Assembly: GCA_036497285.1 (NCBI GenBank)
Contig: DASXJR010000007.1
Span: 1-64,000, forward strand
DNA from: RYN-133 sp036497285
GTDB lineage: Bacteria > Actinomycetota > Actinomycetes > Mycobacteriales > Jatrophihabitantaceae
Length of the DNA: 64,000 bases
Direction of reading: 5' to 3'
Numbering within the stretch: the stretch's first letter is position 1; the number at the start of each line of letters is the position of its first letter. The notes beneath the pieces are model-generated. The model had not been told where the DNA came from and ran no database searches. It worked only from the letters and a program-made list of their open reading frames with translations. The position numbers were made by a program, and so were the translations under genes. Positions 15,746-24,674 of the stretch are shown here, piece by piece.

Positions 15746-17232
15746 GCCGCTACACCCGGGCCCGGCGCCGCGCGTCCGCGCTCGACCGCGAATTGCTGCG
15801 CCGTGCGGTCAACGCCAACAATCCGGTGGCCGACGTCGCGCTGCGCAAGCTGAGCGGGGCTGCCAACCGCTCGAAGCTGTGGATCGCGACCGCTGCCGTT
15901 CTGAGTGTGACCGGCGGTAGTCGCGGCCGGCGCGCAGCGCTGCACGGACTGCTCGGCATCGCGTTGACCTCGACGGTCGTGAACGGCCCGCTCAAGCTTC
16001 TTTTGCGGCGCAAACGTCCGTCGCTGAGCCTGCTGGGCCGGCCGACCCTGGTCACGATGCCGGGGTCGTTCTCGTTCCCCTCGGGGCACTCGGCGTCGGC
16101 GTTCGCCTTCGCCACCGGGGTCGCGCGGGAGTACCCGGCCGCCGGGGTGCCGGTATCGATTGCGGCGGGTGTTGTCGCGTACTCGCGCGTCTACGCCGGC
16201 GTGCACTACCCCAGCGACGTACTGGTCGGCGCGGCGCTCGGCGTCGGCGCCGCCGGCGTGGCCGGTGTGCTGCTGCGCGACGAGCCGGGTATCCGCCTGC
16301 CGCGTCCGGAGAACAGACCCATACCGACCGACGTGTGGCTGCTGGCGAGCCCGAGTTCCGGCTCGGCCGACCTCTACGGCGAGGCCAAGCTGGCGCTCGC
16401 GGGTGCGGGGTTCACGATCGTCCGCGAGATCGACGTGGCGGACAAAGCAGCGCTCGCCGAAATCGTCGAGATGCCTGACGACCAACGTCCGCTTGTGATT
16501 GCTGCCGGAGGGGACGGGACGGTCGGCGCGGCCGCGGACGAGCTCGCGGGGACCGGCGCCGTACTCGCGATCCTGCCGCTCGGCACGTCCAATGACGTCG
16601 CCCGGTCGCTCGCGATCCCGCCGGATCCGGTCGCCTGGGCGAGGTCGTTGCGCGACGGCGTGGTGCGCGCGATCGATGCGTGTCAGGTGGTCATACCCGA
16701 CGAGCGGCCGCGCAACTTCGTGCACGCGGCGACGGTCGGGATCAACGTCGATTTCGCGAAGCTCGCCACGAGGTCGGCGTTGCGGCGCCGCTTCGGGCGG
16801 TTCACCTATGCCGTGGCCGGGGTGCGGGCGCTGCGGCAGCACCAGCCGTTCGAGTGCCAGATGTTCTACGACGGCAAGTCCGAGACCTTGCAGCTCGTCC
16901 AGTTGTCGATCATCAACGCGCCGGTGTTCGGAGGCGCGCTGGACATGCGGGTGCCGGGCGCGCGTCTCGACGACCGCAGCCTGGTCGTCGTCGCCGTCGA
17001 GCAGGGGTCACCGGTGCGTCTCATGCTCGGTGCGCTGATCACAATCCTGGGCCGGCGTCGCGAAGGCTTCGGCGTGCGCGCGCTGCGGACCAAGGAGTTG
17101 CGTGTGCACGTCGACCGCCCGCTCGACGTGGCGCTCGACGGAGAGATCGCGGCCCAGCTGCCCGCCGACTTCGAAGTGGAGGCGGACGCGCTACGGGTGG
17201 TGACCCCGCGCGTCAAGCACGACCGCGCCTGA
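15742..17232 (+). CDS. PAP2 phosphatase-diacylglycerol kinase fusion
   Basis: A 496-residue fusion. Residues 1-180 form a membrane-bound PAP2 domain with the three phosphatase motifs: KLLLRRKRP (about 86-94), FPSGHSASA (114-122) and SRVYAGVHYPSD (150-161). Residues 190-496 form a lipid-kinase (DAGK/YegS) domain with AAGGDGTVGAAADEL and LPLGTSNDVARSL. One enzyme could thus both phosphorylate and dephosphorylate lipids at the membrane, as in other actinobacterial PAP2-DAGK fusions. The TTG start at 15742 overlaps the hemerythrin stop. The gene ends just before a large hairpin and the end of hypE. Confidence 0.88.
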   Translation: MSRYTRARRRASALDRELLRRAVNANNPVADVALRKLSGAANRSKLWIATAAVLSVTGGSRGRRAALHGLLGIALTSTVVNGPLKLLLRRKRPSLSLLGRPTLVTMPGSFSFPSGHSASAFAFATGVAREYPAAGVPVSIAAGVVAYSRVYAGVHYPSDVLVGAALGVGAAGVAGVLLRDEPGIRLPRPENRPIPTDVWLLASPSSGSADLYGEAKLALAGAGFTIVREIDVADKAALAEIVEMPDDQRPLVIAAGGDGTVGAAADELAGTGAVLAILPLGTSNDVARSLAIPPDPVAWARSLRDGVVRAIDACQVVIPDERPRNFVHAATVGINVDFAKLATRSALRRRFGRFTYAVAGVRALRQHQPFECQMFYDGKSETLQLVQLSIINAPVFGGALDMRVPGARLDDRSLVVVAVEQGSPVRLMLGALITILGRRREGFGVRALRTKELRVHVDRPLDVALDGEIAAQLPADFEVEADALRVVTPRVKHDRA

Positions 17233-17247
17233 TTGCGGCCTGCCTGG

Positions 17248-17300
17248 CTTGGCCCCGTAGCAGGGCGACACGCCGAGCGCGACCCTGCTGGAGGGCCAAG
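17248..17300. terminator. Two-part hairpin between convergent PAP2-kinase and hydrogenase operons
   Basis: CTTGGCCC (17248-17255) pairs with GGGCCAAG (17293-17300), and inside it AGCAGGG (17259-17265) pairs with CCCTGCT (17283-17289). The structure fills the 70 bases between two convergent stop codons. There is no T tract. It probably ends both units, including the long hydrogenase transcript. Confidence 0.55.
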
Positions 17301-17302
17301 AC

Positions 17303-18361
17303 TCAGCAGATGCGCGGGAGTTGCTCGCCGAGCGGGGTGTCGACCACGCGCGTGGCGCCGAACGACGTGGTCGCGACGACCATTCCGGGGTGCTCCTCGA
17401 CGCACTCGCCGATGACGGCCGCCTCGGCGCCGAGCGGGTGCGCGCGCATCGCCTCGAGCACCGCGTCCGCCGAGGCGCGAGGTACGAACGCGACGAGCTT
17501 GCCTTCGTTGGCCACGTACATCGGATCCAGCCCGAGCAGCGCGCAGGCATTGTGGACGTCCGGTGGAACCGGGATCGATCGCTCGACCAGGCGCACCCCC
17601 ACCCCGGATGTCGACGCGATCTCGTTGAGCGAGGTCGCCAGCCCACCACGGGTCGGGTCGCGCAGCACGTGCAGGTCCGGGGTCACCGCGAGCATGGCCT
17701 GGACGAGCGGACCGAGCGCGGCCGAGTCGGTGACCAGTTCGGAACCGAACTCGATGCCCTCGCGCACGCTCATGATCGCGATCCCGTGCACGCCGATCGC
17801 GCCGCTGACGATCACCACGTCGCCAGGACGCGCGCGATCCGGTCGGATCTCGACGCCGTCGGGCACCAGACCGATGCCGGCGGTATTCACATAAACCTGA
17901 TCGCCGTGCCCGGCATCGACCACCTTGGTGTCGCCGGTGACCACAGAGACACCGGCCGTGCGCGCCGCGTCGCCGATGTCGGACGCGACCCGTCCGACCA
18001 CCGACAGTTCGGTGCCCTCCTCGAGGACGAAGCCGCACGACAGATGCGCGGCGACCGCGCCGCTCATTGCGAGATCGTTCACGGTGCCGTTCACGGCCAG
18101 ATGACCGATCGACCCGCCGGGGAAGAACAGCGGACGCACCACGAAGGTGTCCGTCGAGAATGCGATGCGCGCGCCACCGAGCGTCACCACCGCGGAGTCG
18201 GCGAGCCCGGACGGCGACGCACCCAACGCCGGAACGAACAGGTGCTCGATCAGTTCGGCCGACAGCTGCCCGCCACCGCCATGGCCCATGACGATGGTCG
18301 GGCTGTCCCGTAACGGGACCGGGCACGTCCAGCCCTCGAAGTCGAGCGCCGCATCAGCCAA
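17303..18361 (-). CDS. hypE: Hydrogenase maturation protein HypE
   Basis: This 352-residue PurM-like enzyme takes carbamoyl from HypF onto its C-terminal Cys and dehydrates it to the thiocyanate that supplies CN for the NiFe site. Visible features are IVMGHGGGGQLSAELI near the start, the ATP-binding DTFVVRPLFFPGG and NDLAMSGA segments, the TGDTKVV and RDPTRGGLATSLNEIA motifs, and the essential terminus LPRIC. It is the last gene of the hydrogenase operon. The start is uncertain: TTG at 18361 overlaps the hypD stop by 8 bases, and no ATG or GTG fits better without losing the N-terminus. Confidence 0.93.
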   Translation of the reverse strand: MADAALDFEGWTCPVPLRDSPTIVMGHGGGGQLSAELIEHLFVPALGASPSGLADSAVVTLGGARIAFSTDTFVVRPLFFPGGSIGHLAVNGTVNDLAMSGAVAAHLSCGFVLEEGTELSVVGRVASDIGDAARTAGVSVVTGDTKVVDAGHGDQVYVNTAGIGLVPDGVEIRPDRARPGDVVIVSGAIGVHGIAIMSVREGIEFGSELVTDSAALGPLVQAMLAVTPDLHVLRDPTRGGLATSLNEIASTSGVGVRLVERSIPVPPDVHNACALLGLDPMYVANEGKLVAFVPRASADAVLEAMRAHPLGAEAAVIGECVEEHPGMVVATTSFGATRVVDTPLGEQLPRIC

Positions 18362-19463
18362 CTCCGGCCACCTCCGGCGTCTGCAGACGGCGGTAGAGGT
18401 AGTAGGCGGCGCAGGCGCCCTCGCTCGACACCATCGTCGCGCCGAGCGGATTGCGCGGCGTGCACTGCTTACCGAACGCTGCGCACTCGTGCGGCTTGAT
18501 CTGGCCCTGCAGCACCTCGCCGCTGCGGCACACCGTCGACTCCTCGGTACGGATGTCGCCGACCTCGAACCGGTACTCCGCGTCGATGTCGCGGTACTTC
18601 GGAGCCAGCCGCCAGCCGCTCTGCGGGATCGTGCCAATGCCCCGCCAGCCGCGGTCGGTTACCTCGAACACGTCCTGCAGCAGTTGCATCGCCGCGGGGT
18701 TGCCCTCTGCGCGGACGGCGCGCGCGTACGCATTCTCGAGCCGCGCCTCACCCGCCTCGAGTTGATGGACGGTGCGCCGGATTCCCTCGAGGATGTCGAG
18801 CGGTTCGAAACCGGTCACCACGATGGGCACCTTGAACCGCTCGACCAACGGCGGGTACTCGGAAATGCCCATCACGCTGCACACGTGGCCGGCGGCGAGG
18901 AAGCCCTGTACCCGGCAGGTCGGCGACTGCATGATCGCTTCGATCGCCGGTGGTACCCGGACGTGCGATACGAGCATGCTGAAGTTCGTCACGTCGAGCC
19001 GCTTGGCCTGGTACACCGCCATCGCGTTCGGCGGCGCGGTCGTCTCGAAGCCGATGCCGAAGAACACCACTTCCCGGTCGGGGTTCTCGCGGGCGATCTT
19101 GAGCGCGTCCAGCGGTGAATAGACCACGCGCACGTCGCCGCCGGCGCTCTTGATCTGGAAGAGATCGCGCTCGCTGCCGGGCACGCGGAGCATGTCGCCG
19201 AACGAACAGAAGATCACGCCCGGACGAGACGCGATCTCCAGCGCCTTGTCGATCAGCTCCAGCGGTGTGACGCAGACCGGGCAGCCGGGACCGTGGATGA
19301 GTTCGACCTCGGGGATCAACTGGTCGATGCCGTGCCGAATGATCGTGTGCGTCTGCCCGCCGCACACCTCCATCAGCGACCACGTTTGTGTCGCTGTCGA
19401 ATTGATGTCGTCGACCAGCCGCTGCGCGAGTTCGGGATCGTTGAATTCGTCGATGTACCTCAT
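18354..19463 (-). CDS. hypD: Hydrogenase maturation protein HypD
   Basis: A 369-residue iron-sulfur scaffold that, with HypC, holds the Fe(CN)2CO unit before transfer to the hydrogenase large subunit. The conserved blocks are EVCGGQTHTIIRHG (about 33-46), GPGCPVCVTP, FFGIGFETTAP and GFLAAGHVCSVMG. The C-terminal Cys set binds the [4Fe-4S] cluster (ESTVCRSGEV, HECAAFGKQCTPRNPLG, GACAAYY). The ATG at 19463 overlaps the hypC stop by ATGA; a longer frame to 19751 is only the other frame of hypC. The length is normal for the family. Confidence 0.95.
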   Translation of the reverse strand: MRYIDEFNDPELAQRLVDDINSTATQTWSLMEVCGGQTHTIIRHGIDQLIPEVELIHGPGCPVCVTPLELIDKALEIASRPGVIFCSFGDMLRVPGSERDLFQIKSAGGDVRVVYSPLDALKIARENPDREVVFFGIGFETTAPPNAMAVYQAKRLDVTNFSMLVSHVRVPPAIEAIMQSPTCRVQGFLAAGHVCSVMGISEYPPLVERFKVPIVVTGFEPLDILEGIRRTVHQLEAGEARLENAYARAVRAEGNPAAMQLLQDVFEVTDRGWRGIGTIPQSGWRLAPKYRDIDAEYRFEVGDIRTEESTVCRSGEVLQGQIKPHECAAFGKQCTPRNPLGATMVSSEGACAAYYLYRRLQTPEVAGVG

Positions 19464-19753
19464 GATTTGGGTACCTCTTTTCCGGCCTCTGCGGCGGCGA
19501 GTTCCCACGCGTCGCCGAATTCCTTGTCCAACTCCCCCATCTGCCGGAACAACGCCAACGTCTCGAGCGCCGACTGCTCGTCGAGCCGCTGCAACGCGAA
19601 GCCGACGTGCACGATCGTGTAGTCGCCGACCGCGATGTCGGGAACGAACTCGAGGCAGACCTCCTTGTTGACCCCGCCGAAGTCGACGCGGGCCATGCGA
19701 GTGCCGTCGTTCTCCCAGATCTCGAGCACCTTGCCCGGTACCGCTAGGCACAT
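19460..19753 (-). CDS. hypC: Hydrogenase maturation chaperone HypC
   Basis: A 97-residue HypC/HupF/HybG-family chaperone starting MCLAVPGKVLEI. Cys2 is the residue that binds the Fe(CN)2CO moiety and then contacts the precursor large subunit. The OB-like body ends VGDYTIVHVGFALQRLDEQSA as in the family. It has a longer acidic C-terminal tail (ELAAAEAGKEVPKS) than E. coli HypC. It begins 10 bases after the end of hypF and its stop overlaps hypD by ATGA. Confidence 0.95.
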   Translation of the reverse strand: MCLAVPGKVLEIWENDGTRMARVDFGGVNKEVCLEFVPDIAVGDYTIVHVGFALQRLDEQSALETLALFRQMGELDKEFGDAWELAAAEAGKEVPKS

Positions 19754-19763
19754 AGGAATCCCT

Positions 19764-22124
19764 TCATGTCTTGTCGGCTCCGACGACGATCTGTCCCAGC
19801 GCCAGTCCGGCGTCGCTGGGCGGGACGAGGTGGTGCTGCAGCACCGTGAAGCCGGCCGCGCGCAGCCCGTGCACGCACAGCCTCGTCAACAGCACATTGA
19901 GGAACACCCCGCCGGACAGTGCAACGGTGGTCAGCCCCTGTCTCGCGCGCAACGCGACGGCCGTCGTGACCACGGCGTCGGCGACCGCGTGGTGGAACCG
20001 TGCCGCGACGACCGCGGGCTCGATGCCCGCCAGGACGTCGTGGACGGCGGCGCGGACGACCGGCGACGGATCGAGCTGCCACGGCCCGTCGGAATGCTCG
20101 ATCAGGTCGAACGCGTACGGCGCCGCACACGTGTCGATACGTGCTCGCGCGAGGCCTTCGAACCGCATCGCCGCTTCGGCCTCGTACGCGACGCGGTGGC
20201 ATACGCCGGCCAGCGACGACATCGCGTCGAAGAGCCGGCCCATGCTGGACGTGGGCGCGCAACCGAAGCCGCGGTCGAGTTGACGCGCGAGCAGCACGAC
20301 CTCCTCGGGCGTGCAGGCGCGCACCGCGGGTAACTCCGGATCCCACGCCAGACCGGCGGAGCGCAGGTGTGACAGGGCCATGCGGCACGGGTTGCGCACG
20401 CCGGCGTCGCCGCCGGGCAGCCCGGTGTAGCGCAGGTGCGCGGCGCGCTCGAATCCCGCGTAATCGGCTAGCAGCACCTCGCCGCCCCAGACCGCGCCGT
20501 CCTCGCCGTAGCCCGTCCCGTCGAAGGCGAACCCGATCACCTGCGTCGTGCCGTCATGCCCGTTCTCGGCCATGGCCGAGGCGATGTGCGCGTGGTGGTG
20601 CTGCACCCGGCGTACCTCGCGTGCGCCACGGTTGCGCTGTGCCCAGGCCGCACTGCGATAGCCCGGGTGGCGGTCGGTGACGAGCAGTTCCGGAGTCATG
20701 CCGGCGAGCTCGGCCAGATGCGCGGTGGCCCGATCGAAGGCTCGCAACGTCGCCAGGTCGTCCATGTCACCTACGTGCGCGGAGAGCCAGGCGTAGCCGC
20801 CCTGGGCGACGCAGAACGTGTTCTTCAGATCGCCGCCAGTCGCGAGCGCGGCCCGTACCGGCACCGGCAGCGCGACCGGAAGCGGCGCGTAACCCCGCGA
20901 GCGCCGCACCGGCAGCTCGCGACCGTCAACCACACGCAGCACCGAGTCGTCGCACGGCACATGGATCGGACGGTCGTGCTGCAGGAACGCGTCGGCGAGG
21001 CCGGCCAGGCGCTCCAATGCCTCGGCGTCGTCGGTGACCAGGGGCTCGCCCGAAAGATTGCCGCTCGTCATCACCAGCACCCGTGGCCCCGGCGGGTCAC
21101 CGGGCAGCCCGAACAGCAGGCGGTGCAGCGGCGTGTACGCGAGCAGCATGCCGAGGTCCGGACTGTCCGGGGCGACGTCGGCGGCAAGTTCGATCGCCGG
21201 GTCCGCACGCCGCGTGAGCAGCACGACCGGGCGCCGCGGATCGACCAGCAGCGACTCCTCGGCCGGGCTCACCTCGGCCAGCAGCGCCGCCGTCCCGACA
21301 TCCTGGACCATGACCGCGAACGGCTTGTCGCCGCGGTCTTTTCGCTTGCGCAGCGTGGCTACTGCGTCGCGATCGGTCGCGTCGCAGGCGAGGTGGTAGC
21401 CGCCGATGCCCTTGACCGCCACAATCGCGCCGGTCGCCAGCAACCGCCGCGCGCCCGCGACCGCGGCATCGCCCGTCCACGTGTCATGACCCGAGCGCAG
21501 GGTGAGCGTCGGCCCGCACGACGGGCACGCCACCGTCTGCGCGTGGAAGCGTCGGTCGCCCGGCTCGGCGTACTGCGCCGCACACCGGTCGCACAGCGGC
21601 AGCGGCGCCATCGTGGTTGTCGGACGGTCGTAGGGCAGCTCGCGCACGATCGTGAATCGCGGTCCGCAGTTGGTGCAGCTGATGAACGCGTGCCGGTAGC
21701 GCGGATCAGCGGGGTCGGCCAGCTCGGTCAGGCACTGCTCGCACGTCGCGACGTCGGGCGACACCAAGGTTCGTCCGCTGCCGCCGTGCGAGGTGTCGAT
21801 CCGGAACTCGGTGCCGCCGGTCGGCGTCATGGTCTCGGCGGCGACACTCTCCACCCGCGCGAGCGCCGGCGCGTCCGTGCGTACGCGGCGTACGAATGAG
21901 TCGACCGCGTCGACCTGACCCTCCACCTCGCAGACCACACCTGCGCCGGTGTTCGCGACCGAGCCGGACAACCCGAGCGATCGGGCGAGCGTGTAGACGA
22001 ACGGCCGGAACCCGACGCCCTGGACGAGGCCACTCACGCGCACCACGCGACGTACTCGCCCACCGACCTCGGTGGCTCCGCCCCCACGCACGTCGCACAC
22101 CTCCACGCATCGTTGCGGGTGCAT
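19764..22124 (-). CDS. hypF: Carbamoyltransferase HypF
   Basis: This 786-residue enzyme activates carbamoyl phosphate and carbamoylates HypE. The domain order is complete: acylphosphatase-like (SGLVQGVGFRPFVYTLAR near 31-48), two Cys4 zinc fingers (CEQCLTEL with SCTNCGPRF; CDRCAAQY with ACPSCGPTL), a YrdC-like domain (AVKGIGGYHLACDA) and a Kae1-like domain with the metal-binding HHAHIASAMAENG. The operon context is hydrogenase accessory genes. The ATG at 22124 leaves a 49-base gap after the 33-codon gene; a GTG some 20 codons downstream is an alternative start. Confidence 0.94.
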   Translation of the reverse strand: MHPQRCVEVCDVRGGGATEVGGRVRRVVRVSGLVQGVGFRPFVYTLARSLGLSGSVANTGAGVVCEVEGQVDAVDSFVRRVRTDAPALARVESVAAETMTPTGGTEFRIDTSHGGSGRTLVSPDVATCEQCLTELADPADPRYRHAFISCTNCGPRFTIVRELPYDRPTTTMAPLPLCDRCAAQYAEPGDRRFHAQTVACPSCGPTLTLRSGHDTWTGDAAVAGARRLLATGAIVAVKGIGGYHLACDATDRDAVATLRKRKDRGDKPFAVMVQDVGTAALLAEVSPAEESLLVDPRRPVVLLTRRADPAIELAADVAPDSPDLGMLLAYTPLHRLLFGLPGDPPGPRVLVMTSGNLSGEPLVTDDAEALERLAGLADAFLQHDRPIHVPCDDSVLRVVDGRELPVRRSRGYAPLPVALPVPVRAALATGGDLKNTFCVAQGGYAWLSAHVGDMDDLATLRAFDRATAHLAELAGMTPELLVTDRHPGYRSAAWAQRNRGAREVRRVQHHHAHIASAMAENGHDGTTQVIGFAFDGTGYGEDGAVWGGEVLLADYAGFERAAHLRYTGLPGGDAGVRNPCRMALSHLRSAGLAWDPELPAVRACTPEEVVLLARQLDRGFGCAPTSSMGRLFDAMSSLAGVCHRVAYEAEAAMRFEGLARARIDTCAAPYAFDLIEHSDGPWQLDPSPVVRAAVHDVLAGIEPAVVAARFHHAVADAVVTTAVALRARQGLTTVALSGGVFLNVLLTRLCVHGLRAAGFTVLQHHLVPPSDAGLALGQIVVGADKT

Positions 22125-22173
22125 GCATGTCTCGGTCGAGACGCTACGCCCGATTCGAGTAGAGGCAACCCTT

Positions 22174-22275
22174 CTACATCCGCGAGATCTTCACGTAACG
22201 CTTGATGTCCTGCGAGTTCGCGATCACGATCCCGACCACGCCCGCCAGGATCGCCAACTTGATCAATCCACTCAT
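22174..22275 (-). CDS. 33-residue single-pass membrane peptide in the hydrogenase operon
   Basis: A tiny gene (MSGLIKLAILAGVVGIVIAN then SQDIKRYVKISRM). Residues 4-19 form one hydrophobic helix followed by a basic tail. It resembles short actinobacterial peptides grouped as DUF6893. Its ATG overlaps the protease stop by ATGA, so translation coupling supports a real gene. It may anchor or stabilise the otherwise soluble hydrogenase at the membrane, since the structural subunits carry no membrane segment. That role is inference. Confidence 0.7.
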   Translation of the reverse strand: MSGLIKLAILAGVVGIVIANSQDIKRYVKISRM

Positions 22276-22763
22276 CGGTTCGACACCTCCCCCAGCGTCT
22301 CGTCTGCACCGGAGATGACCTTCTGGACGATCTCGACCGCCGGGTCGACGGCAGCCCCTACGGCCGCGCTGAGCCCGATGCACTCCACCGTTGATTGCGG
22401 CTCGCAGGCCACGACGAGCACCCGCTTCACATTGCCGCCGAGTGAGGCCAGCATCGACAGGATCGAAACGGGTTCCATGCCGTGCGCGTCGACCAACGGC
22501 CCGTCCGTCTTCTCGATCTTGTCCAGCTCGACCTCGAGCAGCGACACCGTGCCCGGCTGCCGACCGCGCGGTGCGGCGTCGACGAGCACCAGCAGGTCGT
22601 AGCCGTCCAGCAACTGATACGCGAGGTGTACCCCGCGGATGCCGAAGTCAGTGATCTCCACACCGTCGGGTAGGGGCCGGCCGGCCATCCGGCGCACGAC
22701 CTCGCACCCGAACGCGTCATCGCCCAGGAAGATGTTGCCGACACCGGCCACCAACGTCCTCAT
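22272..22763 (-). CDS. Hydrogenase maturation protease
   Basis: A 163-residue HybD/HyaD-type endopeptidase that removes the C-terminal peptide of the large subunit after nickel insertion. It has the opening VAGVGNIFLGDDAFGCEVVR with an acidic Ni-sensing residue, the strand LLVLVDAAPRG with a second Asp, and DAHGMEPVSIL with the His. hhyL has a matching C-terminal extension after its last metal motif. I used the ATG at 22763, which overlaps the previous stop by ATGA. The extended frame to 23060 is a shadow of the preceding gene. Confidence 0.92.
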   Translation of the reverse strand: MRTLVAGVGNIFLGDDAFGCEVVRRMAGRPLPDGVEITDFGIRGVHLAYQLLDGYDLLVLVDAAPRGRQPGTVSLLEVELDKIEKTDGPLVDAHGMEPVSILSMLASLGGNVKRVLVVACEPQSTVECIGLSAAVGAAVDPAVEIVQKVISGADETLGEVSNR

Positions 22764-24031
22764 GACAGAAGAGGCTCCACCTCGTCGGGGGCGAAGTACA
22801 GGTAGCGGCCGTGCCAGCGCTGGATCTCGGCCAGCTCGGGGTCGTCGTCCGGTGTCACGGCGAGGTGTTGCCGGCCGTCGACGTCGGACAGCACCGCCTC
22901 GACGGTCGCGGTGCGGCCGCGCAGGAACAGGTCCTGCGCATCGGTACGACGCGTGCCCGGGTGCAGCGTCACCCGCGACCCGCGGGCCAGCTGCACCCCG
23001 GCGACCACGACGTGATCGTGCTCGGGATCGACACTCGCATCGGCGCCCGGATCCCACCACGGCGTCTCGGGATGCATGAGCAGATCCGGATCGTCGTCCG
23101 TTCCTTCGACGCGGCGCAGGTAACGCAACGCCCCGTGCAACCGATCGAGGTGCTCCTGCGGCAACGAGTCCACCTGGTCGATCACCCGCGCCGCCCGCGG
23201 GTCGGTCGCGCGCGCCTCGGCCTTCTCGGCGTCCGTGAGCGTCATCGTGCGCAGCGTGAGGATCTCGTCGATCTCGGTGGCGTCGTAGAGATCGCCGGGA
23301 CTTTCCGGCGCGATCTGCGGATGGTCACCCAGGATGATCGGCGACGACAGCAGCACCTGCTCCGACCCGGCGAGCACAGGCCAGGTTCCCTCGTTCGTAC
23401 AGCACGCCACCTCGGGACGTGCCCACTCCGGTGGGTCGGTCATCGAGACGAACCGACCGCGGTCGAGCGCGGCCATCGTGTGCGCCGCAACCAGCGCGTG
23501 CCGCAGCGCGCTGTCACGGTCGGGCGGCGTCGCCACAGTGCGGTTGGCGACGTCGATGCGCAGTCGCAACGCGCCGTACGGGCCGGGCAGTTCGGTCAGC
23601 GTCACCGCGACCGTGCCGTCGACAGGCACAACCTCACGACGCGCGGCGTCGGTGCCGTCGTCGGCGGCCTCGGCGAAGTGGAAACCGTGCTGTCGCGGGC
23701 CGGCGCGCAGCTCGTCCACATCGACGTCGAACCGGACGCACCGTTCCACCGTCTCGTCCCACTCCGGCAGCCCGCCGCCGGTGCGGTGTTGCACGTGCAG
23801 GAAGCGCACCTCGGTCGAGAGCACAGCGCCCGGACGGGCTTCGATGACCGTCTCGGTGCGGCATGCCGACCGCTCGGACGGGTCGTCCAGGCCGGCGGGC
23901 ATCAGCACTCCGAACTGCCACCTGCTCTGGTTCTTCTGCGCCGATGCCCGGTACGGATACAGCACATAACCTTCGTACAGCACGGCGTCGGCGACCGGAC
24001 GGGTGCCGGCGAACGGGTCAACCCCCGTCAT
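22760..24031 (-). CDS. Uncharacterised hydrogenase-locus protein (423 aa)
   Basis: A 423-residue soluble protein I cannot assign to a named family. Residues 8-45 contain a YEGYVLYPYRASAQKNQSRW stretch. The central part has a CRTETVIE segment, mixed beta strands and a GRFVSMTDPPEWARPEVACC stretch with a Cys pair. The end is beta-rich (VAGVQLARGSRVTLHPG, then RWHGRYLYFAPDEVEPLL). The Cys residues are few and not in cluster-type spacing. It overlaps DUF6084 by 14 bases upstream and the protease by ATGA downstream. Its fixed position suggests a role in assembly or partner binding of the hydrogenase. Confidence 0.8.
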   Translation of the reverse strand: MTGVDPFAGTRPVADAVLYEGYVLYPYRASAQKNQSRWQFGVLMPAGLDDPSERSACRTETVIEARPGAVLSTEVRFLHVQHRTGGGLPEWDETVERCVRFDVDVDELRAGPRQHGFHFAEAADDGTDAARREVVPVDGTVAVTLTELPGPYGALRLRIDVANRTVATPPDRDSALRHALVAAHTMAALDRGRFVSMTDPPEWARPEVACCTNEGTWPVLAGSEQVLLSSPIILGDHPQIAPESPGDLYDATEIDEILTLRTMTLTDAEKAEARATDPRAARVIDQVDSLPQEHLDRLHGALRYLRRVEGTDDDPDLLMHPETPWWDPGADASVDPEHDHVVVAGVQLARGSRVTLHPGTRRTDAQDLFLRGRTATVEAVLSDVDGRQHLAVTPDDDPELAEIQRWHGRYLYFAPDEVEPLLS

Positions 24032-24674
24032 GCTCGCTCACCTGCTCGAGCAGGCTCTCGATGGTGCGCTCCCAGGTCGGCAGCGCACGGGCGTTCTTGT
24101 AGTTCGCCAGCGCCTCGAGGGTGTGTACGTCGAGACGCAGCCACCCGCTGTTCGGGAAGAAGCGGTCCATCATCGCCCGCCATTCACTCACCGGCACGCG
24201 GCAGGCGGCCTCCTTGTGCCACGGCACCCGAGTGACGCTGAATCCGTTGATACCGCGGGTGATCAGCGTCCCGCTGAACAACAGGATGAGGGGAATCTCG
24301 CCCTCGTCGAGCGCGTGGAAGTAGCTGGTCGCGGCGATCTCGAGGTCATATGTGCACGGCACCGGAACGTCCACCTCGACGCTGCCGGTAAAACTCGGCA
24401 CCATCACAGCGACCTCCGCGAACTGCAACGGATGCACGGTGTCGGCCCACCGCGTGCGGTCGCCGAACAGCCCGGCCAACTGCTGCGCCTCCTGCTCGGA
24501 GTAGCGCCGCTTCTGCGGCTCGATGCGCAATTGGACGCGCAGCGCGACGGCGTGCACCCGGGCGCCGGTCAACTCGGCGACGCGGAGTCGGAACGTCAGC
24601 GTCGGCCCGGCAGCGTACGGATCCGAGCGGGCGCCGAGGCAGTCGAAGGCCAGATCAGGTTCCGGCACGCGCAC
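24018..24674 (-). CDS. DUF6084-type hydrogenase-locus protein
   Basis: A protein of about 218 residues resembling DUF6084. It opens PEPDLAFDCLGARSDPYAAG with a beta-sandwich-like N-terminus (LTFRLRVAEL, VHAVALRVQLRIEPQKRRYS). The middle reads VPCTYDLEIAATSYFHAL and the end NSGWLRLDVHTLEALANYKN. There are no metal motifs. The likely start is GTG at 24674 or 24668, overlapping the end of the DUF5947 gene; a frame reaching 24800 is a shadow. The function is unknown. As in other group 1h loci, it is grouped with DUF5947 and the 423-residue protein. Confidence 0.75.
   Translation of the reverse strand: MRVPEPDLAFDCLGARSDPYAAGPTLTFRLRVAELTGARVHAVALRVQLRIEPQKRRYSEQEAQQLAGLFGDRTRWADTVHPLQFAEVAVMVPSFTGSVEVDVPVPCTYDLEIAATSYFHALDEGEIPLILLFSGTLITRGINGFSVTRVPWHKEAACRVPVSEWRAMMDRFFPNSGWLRLDVHTLEALANYKNARALPTWERTIESLLEQVSEHDGG

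Noticed and set aside
18354..19751. A 465-codon frame for HypD.
   Set aside because: The first 96 codons are the shifted frame of hypC. HypD proper starts at the ATGA overlap at 19463.
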